IMG/VR virus record: IMGVR_UViG_3300045922_000246
Coordinates: 1 to 20,065 of that record
Direction: 5' to 3' (one strand)
Length of the DNA stretch: 20,065 nucleotides
Source: a virus
The position numbers were made by a program, and so were the translations under genes. The notes beneath the pieces are model-generated. The model did no database searches. It was not told the origin of the DNA and worked only from the letters and a program-made list of their open reading frames with translations. Positions 1-5,571 of the stretch are shown here, piece after piece; positions within the stretch are counted from its first letter, which is position 1; each line of letters opens with the position of its first letter.

Positions 1-725
1 GTCGGGCCGAACAGCGCGATCACCGGCACGCCGCACGCCGCCGCCAGATGGCTGATGCCCGAGTCGTTCCCGATGTACACGCTCGCCGCCGCCAGCCACC
101 GCGCCAGTCCGCGCAGATCGGCGAACCGCACGGCGCCGTCGAGCTCCTCCTCCGGCCCCGCGCACCAGAACACGGGCATCCGCCGTTCCAGAATCGAAGC
201 CGCCTGACGGAACCGTTCGAGCGGCCAGTTCTTCCGCGGGCTGCCCGAGAAGGGATGAATCACCGCGTACCCGGCCGGTGCGGCGCGGAAGGGCAGCGTG
301 GGCGCTGCGCCCGGCGGCGCCCCAACCTGCCCGAGATAGAAATCCACGGCATGGACGGGACAACCATCGGGCGGCACCGCCCGGTGAAACTCGAACGGCA
401 GCCCCTCCACCTGCCGCCGGAACTCCTCCCGCGCCGCGCCATACCACGAAATGATCCGGCCGAAACGCCGCAGTCTCCCCAGCGTCCCCGCGGGCAGCTC
501 CAGATGGTCCAGCCCCTCGGCGTACAGCGAGCGCGCAGGAGCGATGTGCTCGAACAGCGGGATGTTCTGCTCCGGACACCAGATCTCTGCGGGCCGGAGA
601 TGCCCGACCGCCGGCAGAGAGACGATGGCGTCGCCGATGGCGCCCGGACGGATCACGAGAACCCGCCCTCCGGCGGGCGGAGATTCCTCCCGTGCGTTGC
701 CCGGCGCAGTGAAAGTGTCGCTCAT
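1..725 (-). CDS. Glycosyltransferase family 9 (heptosyltransferase-like), partial
   Basis: This host-side gene runs off the left edge, so only the first 241 residues are visible. Residues 21-37 read RVLVIRPGAIGDAIVSL, the N-terminal nucleotide-fold signature of family 9 (heptosyltransferase) enzymes. A later HPFSGSPRKNWPLERF block and YIGNDSGISHLAAACGVPVI match the donor-binding C-terminal domain. Known family members transfer heptose or related sugars from a nucleotide donor onto lipopolysaccharide core or other glycans at the inner face of the cytoplasmic membrane. Which sugar is used here cannot be told. The ATG at 723-725 is chosen because it is the only in-frame start before the RVLVIRPG motif and no start lies just upstream. 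No good Shine-Dalgarno site precedes it. It lies outside the prophage, beyond the tRNA remnant. Confidence 0.85.
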   Translation of the reverse strand, partial: MSDTFTAPGNAREESPPAGGRVLVIRPGAIGDAIVSLPAVGHLRPAEIWCPEQNIPLFEHIAPARSLYAEGLDHLELPAGTLGRLRRFGRIISWYGAAREEFRRQVEGLPFEFHRAVPPDGCPVHAVDFYLGQVGAPPGAAPTLPFRAAPAGYAVIHPFSGSPRKNWPLERFRQAASILERRMPVFWCAGPEEELDGAVRFADLRGLARWLAAASVYIGNDSGISHLAAACGVPVIALFGP

Positions 726-797
726 GCCCAGCGCTGATTCTCTGGCGTCAGACCGGCAAGCCCGCCGCCCCCGCCCGGATCCCTCCGCATTGCGTCT

Positions 798-831
798 CAG
801 CCTGCAGCCTTCTGCACCCGGTGCAGGCTGC
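798..831. repeat. Inverted repeat between host gene and attachment site
   Basis: CAGCCTGCA (798-806) is perfectly complementary to TGCAGGCTG (822-830). A nested alternative hairpin pairs CTGCAC (812-817) with GTGCAG (821-826). There is no T tract on either side, so this is not a typical intrinsic terminator. It lies in the 726-909 gap between the tRNA fragment and the glycosyltransferase start, which otherwise holds nothing recognisable. It could affect readthrough from the tRNA locus into the glycosyltransferase, but this is a guess. Confidence 0.4.
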
Positions 832-909
832 GTCAGCCGCGGCGCATCTGAGGCCCCCTGGACAGAGAAAGCCCGTCCTCAATCCATCTCTCGGGGGAAT
901 CGGAGGCGC

Positions 910-954
910 TGGAGCGGGAGACGGGACTCGAACCCGCGACGTTCAGCTTGGGAA
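910..954 (-). tRNA. tRNA-Gly(CCC) 3' fragment, attachment core
   Basis: Read on the minus strand this is the 3' part of a tRNA. It holds anticodon loop TTCCCAA (948-954, anticodon CCC), the 3' anticodon strand GCTGA, a 5-base variable loop, T arm GCGGG-TTCGAGT-CCCGT (one G-T pair), acceptor strand CTCCCGC, discriminator T and CCA at 910-912. The 5' anticodon strand is absent: the next bases (ACGCA on the minus strand, 955-959) do not pair with GCTGA, and no D arm or 5' acceptor strand follows. This is what integration into a tRNA gene leaves at one end. The phage copy of the 3' half restores a whole tRNA at the other end. The fragment is thus the attachment core and should not give a functional tRNA. 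Confidence 0.85.
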
Positions 955-971
955 TGCGTTAACGTTTTTTC

Positions 972-984
972 TATCAATGCTTTA
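972..984 (+). promoter_or_regulatory. IHF-like site in attachment arm
   Basis: TATCAATGCTTTA fits the integration host factor consensus WATCAANNNNTTR at every fixed position. It is preceded by a T6 tract (965-970), as IHF favours an A/T tract on that side. It lies about 18 bp from the attachment core and between the core and the integrase gene, comparable with the H' site beside the lambda core. The match is seen directly. Its use for bending DNA in an integrase complex is inferred, and the preferred sequence of this host's IHF is unknown. Confidence 0.5.
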
Positions 985-1007
985 CGGTTCATCAGAATCG
1001 TCGTAAG

Positions 1008-1607
1008 TCACCAGTCGCGCAGTCGGCGGTCACGCTCGATGCGCCTCTTGTTCGTGATCCGCGCGTAAATCATCGTGTTCTGAATGTTGACATGCCCGAG
1101 GTGATCTTGCACATCCTCGATCGGCTCTCCGCGGTTCAGCAGATGGGTCGCGGCCGAGTGTTTCAGAACGTGGACGTGCCTCTTCTCGGGCGGGATTCCG
1201 GCCGCCTCACCGTAACGTTTCATCAGCACATCCAGCATCTGCTGTGAGATCGGCTTCCCGACGCGGGAGGGGAATAGCGGTCCCGGGGCGCTTCCCCTGA
1301 CCCGGAGCCAGGAGCGAATCGCTTTGACTTCGTTCTTGGTGAGATGGTACTGCCCGCCGCGGCTGCCCTTCAAGCGCCGCACGGTGAGCCGATCAGACCG
1401 CGGATCGAAATCGGCCACCTGGAGCAGCCCGATTTCCCGCGCACGGAGACCACGGTGATACGCCACGCGGAAAATGGCAAGATCACGCGGATCGCGGATC
1501 ACTGAGAAGAACCGCTCGATTTCCTGTTCCGTGAGGTATTGGATTTCAGGACGCGCTCGCCTGGTCATCGGAGGGCACGAATTGGTGAGAATAGGCATTC
1601 TCACCAA
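1008..1607 (-). CDS. int: Tyrosine recombinase/integrase, catalytic domain only
   Basis: This is the probable enzyme for integration and excision at the adjacent tRNA-Gly site. The 199-residue frame holds a tyrosine recombinase catalytic domain: first arginine in GLRAREIGLL, lysine in RRLKGSRGG, the histidine motif HVHVLKHSAATHLL, DHLGH, and the tyrosine nucleophile in NTMIYARI. The usual second arginine of HxxR is lysine here (HVLK). The N-terminal SAM-like core-binding domain and any arm-binding domain are missing; phage integrases are usually 300-400 residues. The longest frame begins at TTG (1605-1607), but the hairpin at 1579-1610 covers that start. ATG at 1566-1568 (186 residues) is more plausible and keeps the whole domain. 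Neither start has a clear Shine-Dalgarno site. The stop lies about 50 bp from the attachment core, as expected for an int gene at a prophage end. Confidence 0.88.
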   Translation of the reverse strand: MVRMPILTNSCPPMTRRARPEIQYLTEQEIERFFSVIRDPRDLAIFRVAYHRGLRAREIGLLQVADFDPRSDRLTVRRLKGSRGGQYHLTKNEVKAIRSWLRVRGSAPGPLFPSRVGKPISQQMLDVLMKRYGEAAGIPPEKRHVHVLKHSAATHLLNRGEPIEDVQDHLGHVNIQNTMIYARITNKRRIERDRRLRDW

Positions 1608-1689
1608 TTCATCGGCTTGGCCGGACGAAAACTCAACAGGTTACTGGCGATTTCTGACGTTGGAAACTCGCTGTAGTCACCAATTCGTG
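1576..1689. repeat. TCACCAATTCGTG inverted repeat pair around integrase 5' region
   Basis: CACGAATTGGTGA (1576-1588) is perfectly inverted at TCACCAATTCGTG (1677-1689), with the right arm of the 1579-1610 hairpin (1601-1610) as a third TCACCAATTC copy. A related GTAAGTCACCAGTCG sits at 1003-1017 over the integrase stop codon. The non-coding gap 1611-1697 otherwise shows nothing recognisable. Repeated short motifs on both sides of int and near the core are typical of recombinase arm sites or repressor operators. The sequence alone does not tell which. Confidence 0.6.
1579..1610. repeat. Perfect 14-bp hairpin at integrase 5' end
   Basis: GAATTGGTGAGAAT (1579-1592) and ATTCTCACCAATTC (1597-1610) are perfect inverted copies separated by AGGC. 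On the integrase transcript this hairpin would end about 10 bases before the ATG at 1566-1568 and would bury the upstream TTG and ATG starts. No T run follows, so it is not a standard terminator. It could be an operator, a recombinase binding site or an RNA structure that controls int translation. Confidence 0.7.
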
Positions 1690-1697
1690 TGTCAGGC

Positions 1698-2783
1698 CTA
1701 TTGGAGCACACACCGGCCGGTGAATGAGACCAGAAACTGGATCTGGACGTCGCCGGACGCGCTCACCACGACCTGGTCCGGGATCACCCATTCCCAGTTA
1801 CCTCCGCTTTGCATGAAGCACGTAACCTGAATTGGACCGACCCCAAGCTGGTGGGTCGCAGCGGTCACGCTGACGGAGGTCTGACTCGTCACATCCTCGA
1901 CGTGTTTCAGCCTCGGGAGGCGCTGAGGATCGAGTGTGCCGCTCGTGATGTCGGCGGCGCTGTGGGTATGGGCCGCCGACGGAAAGGATGTAGGTTTGCT
2001 TGTCACGTCTGCCCAATCCACAGCAGCCCACTGCTGATCGCCACGCAGGAACGTACCAGAGGTGGCCGTTCCAGATCCGAGACGGGCAGAAGCGATCGTC
2101 CCGCTGGCGATTTGTGAGGCGTCATGGGTGTGAGACAGCGATGCTTTCCCGTCGAGAGCAGTTTGAAGATCCGTCTGATTGCTGAGCGTCCCGGTGATGG
2201 TTCCCCATGTCGGCGTACCGCCAGTCTCATCCGGCGCCGCGATCCATGCGGATCCGTTCCACTTGATGACCTGGCCTGCGATGGCCCCGGACTGGCTCAG
2301 ATCGGAGAGCGGATGATTGTGCGAGACCGCCGCCTTCCCATTGAGAGACGCCTGTAGGTCCGTCTGATTGCTCAGTGTGCCAGTGATCGCGCCCCAAGTC
2401 GCGGTGGCGCTGATGGTCTGCCAGCTTCCGTCATCCCGCAGGAATTTCGTGCCGTCCGGGGCTCCTGAAAGCCCTGTGATCTTGGACCAGGCGAGGGACG
2501 AAATCCAAGATGGGTTGACGTAGGCGCTGTCGAGGCGGGGATAGCGGCTGTCATGGTCGTGAACCAGCGGCGCCTTCCCGTCGAGGGCGGCTTCCAGATT
2601 GGCGATGTCTCCCACGTCCAGCGTCACATCCTGTGCACGCGTGGGAGAAACGTGCCCAATAGGAAGCGCTGCTCGATTTTTACAGTCACATCCTGTGCAC
2701 GCGTGGGAGAAACTCTGTGGATATTGGTAAAAACGCGCGAAAAACTGTCGGTTCACCTGGTGCAACAAACGGGCATTCCACAC
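1698..2783 (-). CDS. Tail fibre protein with repeated collar modules; 5' end doubtful
   Basis: The frame has 361 residues, of which about 52-361 look like a phage tail fibre. Two copies of TWG(A/T)ITGTLSNQTDLQ are followed by LDGKA or LNGKA and SHNH or SHTH motifs, then LGSGTATSGTFLRGD, a HTHSAADITSGTL repeat and a beta-rich C-terminus. Such repeats form the shaft of receptor-binding fibres. Residues 1-51 are unlike a fibre and are read through the 29-base repeat pair and its spacer, with cysteine-rich low-quality sequence. The longest frame starts at GTG 2781-2783 with no ribosome site. GTG 2625-2627 is an alternative, also without good spacing. The usual N-terminal tail-attachment domain is missing. 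The gene may therefore be a 5'-truncated fibre or a fibre cassette without its base. Confidence 0.7.
   Translation of the reverse strand: MWNARLLHQVNRQFFARFYQYPQSFSHACTGCDCKNRAALPIGHVSPTRAQDVTLDVGDIANLEAALDGKAPLVHDHDSRYPRLDSAYVNPSWISSLAWSKITGLSGAPDGTKFLRDDGSWQTISATATWGAITGTLSNQTDLQASLNGKAAVSHNHPLSDLSQSGAIAGQVIKWNGSAWIAAPDETGGTPTWGTITGTLSNQTDLQTALDGKASLSHTHDASQIASGTIASARLGSGTATSGTFLRGDQQWAAVDWADVTSKPTSFPSAAHTHSAADITSGTLDPQRLPRLKHVEDVTSQTSVSVTAATHQLGVGPIQVTCFMQSGGNWEWVIPDQVVVSASGDVQIQFLVSFTGRCVLQ
2623..2713 (-). CRISPR. CRISPR-like mini-array: two 29-base repeats, one 33-base spacer
   Basis: Two identical 29-base copies lie at 2623-2651 and 2685-2713, separated by a unique 33-base segment (2652-2684), so the period is 62. 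Read on the minus strand, each starts GTTTCTCCCACGCG and ends CACAGGATGTGAC. The GT start, CCCACGCG middle and GGATG near the 3' end recall type I-E repeats of 28-29 bases, whose period is about 61. Against this, the internal stem is weak, there are only two copies, no cas gene is present, and copy one runs directly into fibre coding sequence. The bases on the 5' side (2714-2750) contain A/T tracts, as a leader might. A chance duplication of phage DNA gives the same picture. Confidence 0.35.
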
Positions 2784-2818
2784 TACGACACTAGAGATTC
2801 AGTTGTTGCACCAGGTGA
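2753..2818. repeat. 16-bp inverted repeat with dyadic arms upstream of fibre gene
   Basis: TCACCTGGTGCAACAA (2753-2768) is perfectly inverted at TTGTTGCACCAGGTGA (2803-2818) across a 34-base loop. Each arm also contains its own dyad CACC-N-GGTG, so this may be two copies of one operator in opposite orientation, about 54 bp apart centre to centre. It lies between the 88-residue gene (stop at 2837) and the CRISPR-like repeats, in a stretch less GC-rich than the neighbouring genes. No clear -35/-10 pair is seen, and no T tract makes it a terminator. Confidence 0.65.
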
Positions 2819-2836
2819 TCCAAAGAGTGAAGCCGG

Positions 2837-3103
2837 TTAGGCGCCAGAAGGCCGGAACAGCCCCAGGGTATTGAAAGTCGTAACGACGCGGCTGACCACT
2901 CGGGCCACAGTGGGCTTCAAGTCGTCCGCCGCGCCAACGACATCGTCGATGACACCCAGGATCAGCTCCAGCTTCTCTTTGCCTGCCTTCGGCAAGGGGA
3001 TAGCATCTTCCGCTGCCCGGATCGCCTGGATCAGAGCAGGAAGCATCGTCAACACCTGAATCAACTTCTGCACAAACACCTCCACAAGATCAAAGCCCTC
3101 CAC
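2837..3103 (-). CDS. Small helical phage protein, function unknown
   Basis: This gives 88 residues from GTG 3101-3103, or about 82 from GTG 3083-3085, which has GGAGGG ten bases upstream. The product is predicted to be mostly helical, with a hydrophobic stretch VLTMLPALIQAI near residues 18-29 and a C-terminal amphipathic part ending FNTLGLFRPSGA. I do not recognise a family. It overlaps the end of the membrane-anchored gene upstream and is the last gene of the lysozyme cluster, so an accessory lysis role is possible by position only. The single hydrophobic segment is too weak to call it a holin. Confidence 0.6.
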   Translation of the reverse strand: MEGFDLVEVFVQKLIQVLTMLPALIQAIRAAEDAIPLPKAGKEKLELILGVIDDVVGAADDLKPTVARVVSRVVTTFNTLGLFRPSGA

Positions 3104-3857
3104 GGACAGCCGCGCCGGCCAGCGTCAAGCCGCCCTCAACAAACAACCGTCGCTTGCTCGTGTACCACTTCCCCATGCGGTCCAGGCTGGCGGCGATGCC
3201 GTCCACGCTCTTCGCCGTGGTCGGACCATAACGTCGGAGCGTTTCGCTGGTCGTCTCAGCAGCCAATGTCACGGACGATAGCGTCAGGTTTGCCTTGCGT
3301 GCCATCCACCAGAACTCGTATTGGAGGCATGGCCGCCCCTCGCCCATCACGCCAGTTCCGCAGTCAAACCACGGATACACGGCACCGTGCCATGATGCCA
3401 ACGTTCCGTCGGCCCGCCGGATCAGGCCATCGGCGGCCGCCATTGTGGTCGTCGATTGGCTCACCAGTTGAGCCACCGAGGCCGTTGTCTCCCCGAGCCG
3501 TCTATCGGTCACAGCAATCACCTGGCCGAGCCGCGCATCGAGCCGCGCCTCGACGCTCGCGAGACGCTCATCAGCCGTGCGTTCGAGCGACTCGATCCGG
3601 GCCGCCGCCGTTCGCTCGAGAGATACCGCGCGAGCATCCGCGCGTGCAATGATCTCACCGGCCCGCCGATCCACGAGTACCGGCAGCCAGGCTGCAGCGG
3701 CCTCGGTCGTACGGGCCGCGGAAGCCACGGCGCGCGCTGCAAGTGCCGCCTCAACGGCTAGCCATGAGAGAGCCGCAAGCGCAGCAATGGCCGACCAGTT
3801 GCGCAGGTGCACAATGAGGCTTTGGCGTGGCCCCATCTGGACTGTGTCATCCATCAT
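3090..3857 (-). CDS. Membrane-anchored coiled-coil phage protein
   Basis: The 255-residue product has one likely transmembrane helix at residues about 22-45 (WSAIAALAALSWLAVEAALA). A long alanine- and arginine-rich coiled coil follows at about 50-130, with repeats of the form AAARIESLERTADERLASVEARLD. A globular part then contains two cysteines (FDCGTG, RPCLQYEFWWMA). The start overlaps the lysozyme-like gene: GGACATGATGGATGA contains its stop and both candidate ATGs, with GGAGGA just upstream. A membrane anchor plus coiled coil next to a peptidoglycan hydrolase suggests a lysis or spanin-like part, but it is longer than known spanins and I do not recognise the family. Confidence 0.7.
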   Translation of the reverse strand: MMDDTVQMGPRQSLIVHLRNWSAIAALAALSWLAVEAALAARAVASAARTTEAAAAWLPVLVDRRAGEIIARADARAVSLERTAAARIESLERTADERLASVEARLDARLGQVIAVTDRRLGETTASVAQLVSQSTTTMAAADGLIRRADGTLASWHGAVYPWFDCGTGVMGEGRPCLQYEFWWMARKANLTLSSVTLAAETTSETLRRYGPTTAKSVDGIAASLDRMGKWYTSKRRLFVEGGLTLAGAAVRGGL

Positions 3858-4356
3858 GTCCTCCCCAGTTCATTGGAAATGGTTGGTCCACCGGGATCCC
3901 GAGCCGCCCGGCCACGAAGCGGGCATACGCCGCCGGATCATTGCCGTCGCTTGCTGGTGCGTATATCTGGAACATCTGGAGCGGAGTCGGGCGCTTCCCC
4001 TCGGTATGCCGCCCGCTCAGATAAATCTCGATCTGGCGTTTCAGCTTGCGCCACCCCTCCTCAAGCGCGCGCTGCCTCAGTTCCGCTTCCGGCAGGTCGC
4101 CAAACTTCTGACGCGCCCACGCCACGAAGTCCACATACCCGCGAGGTCGCCCGTCCGCCCCGAGCCCGCCGGTAGTCGGATACCAGCGCCCCTGGGCGTC
4201 CTGCCACACCCGGATGTTTCCGGGGTTGCAGCACTTCTGCGCGATGGTCGGCCACTTGATTCCGCGCCGCCGGGCCTGCTCCTCGGTGACATAGAAGCCT
4301 TCCTTTGCGGCCATAGCTTCGGCCATCGCGTTAATAAGCATCCTGTCGCTCATCAA
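3847..4356 (-). CDS. Lysozyme-like peptidoglycan hydrolase (NPGNIR type), putative endolysin
   Basis: The 169-residue protein has the layout of a phage lysozyme-like or transglycosylase-like domain. It has an N-terminal helix with glutamate in AAKEGFYV (about residues 16-23; E19 is the best candidate catalytic acid), CCNPGNIRVW (about 42-51), GYVDF, EEGWRKLKRQIEIYL, then TPLQMFQIYAPASDGNDPA and YARFVAGRLGIP. Related proteins cut glycan strands of the cell wall during lysis or DNA entry. The assignment rests on this motif order from memory. There is no signal peptide or transmembrane segment, so export would need a holin, or the protein is virion-borne. It shares ATGA with the gene upstream. 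Confidence 0.65.
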   Translation of the reverse strand: MMSDRMLINAMAEAMAAKEGFYVTEEQARRRGIKWPTIAQKCCNPGNIRVWQDAQGRWYPTTGGLGADGRPRGYVDFVAWARQKFGDLPEAELRQRALEEGWRKLKRQIEIYLSGRHTEGKRPTPLQMFQIYAPASDGNDPAAYARFVAGRLGIPVDQPFPMNWGGHDG

Positions 4357-4682
4357 GCCTCCTCAACAAGCTGCACGACCGCTCGCACTGCTGCCATTTC
4401 CTCGGCAGCCTTGGCCTGGGCCAGCTGCGCCTCCAGTTCGGCTGCCAGCTGGCCGGCCTCGCCGGCCAGCTGGCGCACGGTCAGCCCTTGGCGTTCCAGC
4501 ACCGGCCGCAGCCAGTTAGACCAGGTCATGCGGATGAAGAGGTCCGTCTTTCCCAGCACCGGCTGGCCTTCGGCCTGCAGGTAGGTCACATGTTGATCCA
4601 GCACCGCCGCGATTTCCTCGGGGATCTCGATCACGGAAGGCTGCTGGCTTTCCTCGTGGAACGTGATGGTGATCTTTGCCAT
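4353..4682 (-). CDS. Phage protein of unknown function, 109 residues
   Basis: The start ATG 4680-4682 has GAGGAGGAAGACGGA before it, a strong ribosome site. The N-terminal half (KITITFHEESQQPSVIEIPEEI) looks like a small beta-rich fold. The C-terminal half (about residues 65-105) is an alanine, glutamine and glutamate-rich helix or coiled coil. I do not recognise a family. It lies between a fibre protein and the lysozyme-like gene, whose ATG overlaps its stop, so the two are probably translationally coupled. A perfect DNA palindrome lies inside its coding sequence. Confidence 0.65.
   Translation of the reverse strand: MAKITITFHEESQQPSVIEIPEEIAAVLDQHVTYLQAEGQPVLGKTDLFIRMTWSNWLRPVLERQGLTVRQLAGEAGQLAAELEAQLAQAKAAEEMAAVRAVVQLVEEA
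4444..4474. repeat. Perfect 14-bp palindrome inside the 109-residue gene
   Basis: GCCAGCTGGCCGGC (4444-4457) and GCCGGCCAGCTGGC (4461-4474) are exact inverted copies with a 3-base CTC loop. The coding sequence here gives the palindromic peptide QLAGEAGQLA. The hairpin would be very stable on either strand. No T tract follows. Confidence 0.7.
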
Positions 4683-4707
4683 TCCGTCTTCCTCCTCGAA
4701 CTCATAC

Positions 4708-5571
4708 TCACGGCGCTGAAGTGCTGTGCTGCCACGTCGTTCCCGTACCGGTCAGGTCCAGCCACTTGTAGCGGACGGTGCCGGCGTCGTTGAACTGGAT
4801 AACCAGCTTGCTTCCCTTTATGTAAAGCTTCGCCTCGTTACTGGCCCCGGGAGACGCTGGCGTCTCCGACGCTTGGAACATCGTAAACGCACCCACTCCT
4901 TCGAAGCGGAACTTTGTCGATATGCCAGTCTGATTCGGGCCGTTGAGATCGATGTGAACATCGGTTTGCCCGTTCGAGCTGGACCAAGTTGATCCGGCAA
5001 TGAAGCGGAGCTGGCCGCCAAGTAAAACACCCGACCCGGCATGGCCATATGCCGCCAACTGAAGAAGCCTGTCCTGCGCCTGCGTGGCCGCTGGATTTGC
5101 TTTGGTCCCCCGCGCGCTGTAGCCACGCAGGATGCCGCCGCTGCATATGCTCGATCCCGACCATGCTTTTAGGACCATTTCGGCCGAGTTGAAAAGTTGG
5201 TCGGCGCTGGCTTCCACCAGCATTCTCGTCCAGATAGACGCGGCAAGGTGGAGGAGTTCCTCTGGCGAGTCATTCCCCAATCCGACTTTCCCGCCGCTAT
5301 AGTAGATTGCGCCGGCTGTCCCGCTCACCCACTGGGACGGCTGGACAAATACCCATGCACCGTCGCCGCGTAGGAATGTCGTACTGTCGGGCGTGCCGCT
5401 GCCGAGCCTCGCCGGAGAGAAGACCCCGCTGACGATGACGCTGCTATCGTGGTCATGGTTCTGAGGAGCCTTGGTAGCAAGCTCATCGTTCAGCGCCGTG
5501 AAATTCCCGTTGATCGTGAAGAGGCTCTCATCGACTGGATCGTCGAGCGTCAACATGGTCAGGTTCGCCAT
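4708..5571 (-). CDS. Tail fibre or receptor-binding protein
   Basis: The 287-residue product starts at ATG 5569-5571, with GGGAGGATGAC as its ribosome site. The N-terminus MANLTMLTLDDPVDESLFTI resembles short phage fibre leaders. It is followed by ATKAPQNHDHDSS (a histidine repeat of fibre shafts), then VFSPARLGSGTPDSTTFLRGDG, the same module as in the fibre gene at 1698. The rest is beta-rich (YYSGGKVGLGNDSPEELLHL, then a long C-terminal domain ending KWLDLTGTGTTWQHSTSAP). The GKVGLGNDSPEELLHL part recalls trimeric fibre head repeats. It is likely a distal tail part that contacts the host surface. The receptor cannot be told. Confidence 0.75.
   Translation of the reverse strand: MANLTMLTLDDPVDESLFTINGNFTALNDELATKAPQNHDHDSSVIVSGVFSPARLGSGTPDSTTFLRGDGAWVFVQPSQWVSGTAGAIYYSGGKVGLGNDSPEELLHLAASIWTRMLVEASADQLFNSAEMVLKAWSGSSICSGGILRGYSARGTKANPAATQAQDRLLQLAAYGHAGSGVLLGGQLRFIAGSTWSSSNGQTDVHIDLNGPNQTGISTKFRFEGVGAFTMFQASETPASPGASNEAKLYIKGSKLVIQFNDAGTVRYKWLDLTGTGTTWQHSTSAP

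Noticed and set aside
1576-2818. An invertible fibre cassette flanked by inverted repeats.
   Set aside because: The two inverted repeat families at 1576-1689 and 2753-2818 are unrelated in sequence, and no invertase gene is present. They do not form a pair around the fibre gene.
1698-5571. A diversity-generating retroelement acting on the fibre genes.
   Set aside because: There is no reverse transcriptase gene and no template/variable repeat pair with adenine-specific differences. The fibre repeats are ordinary shaft modules.
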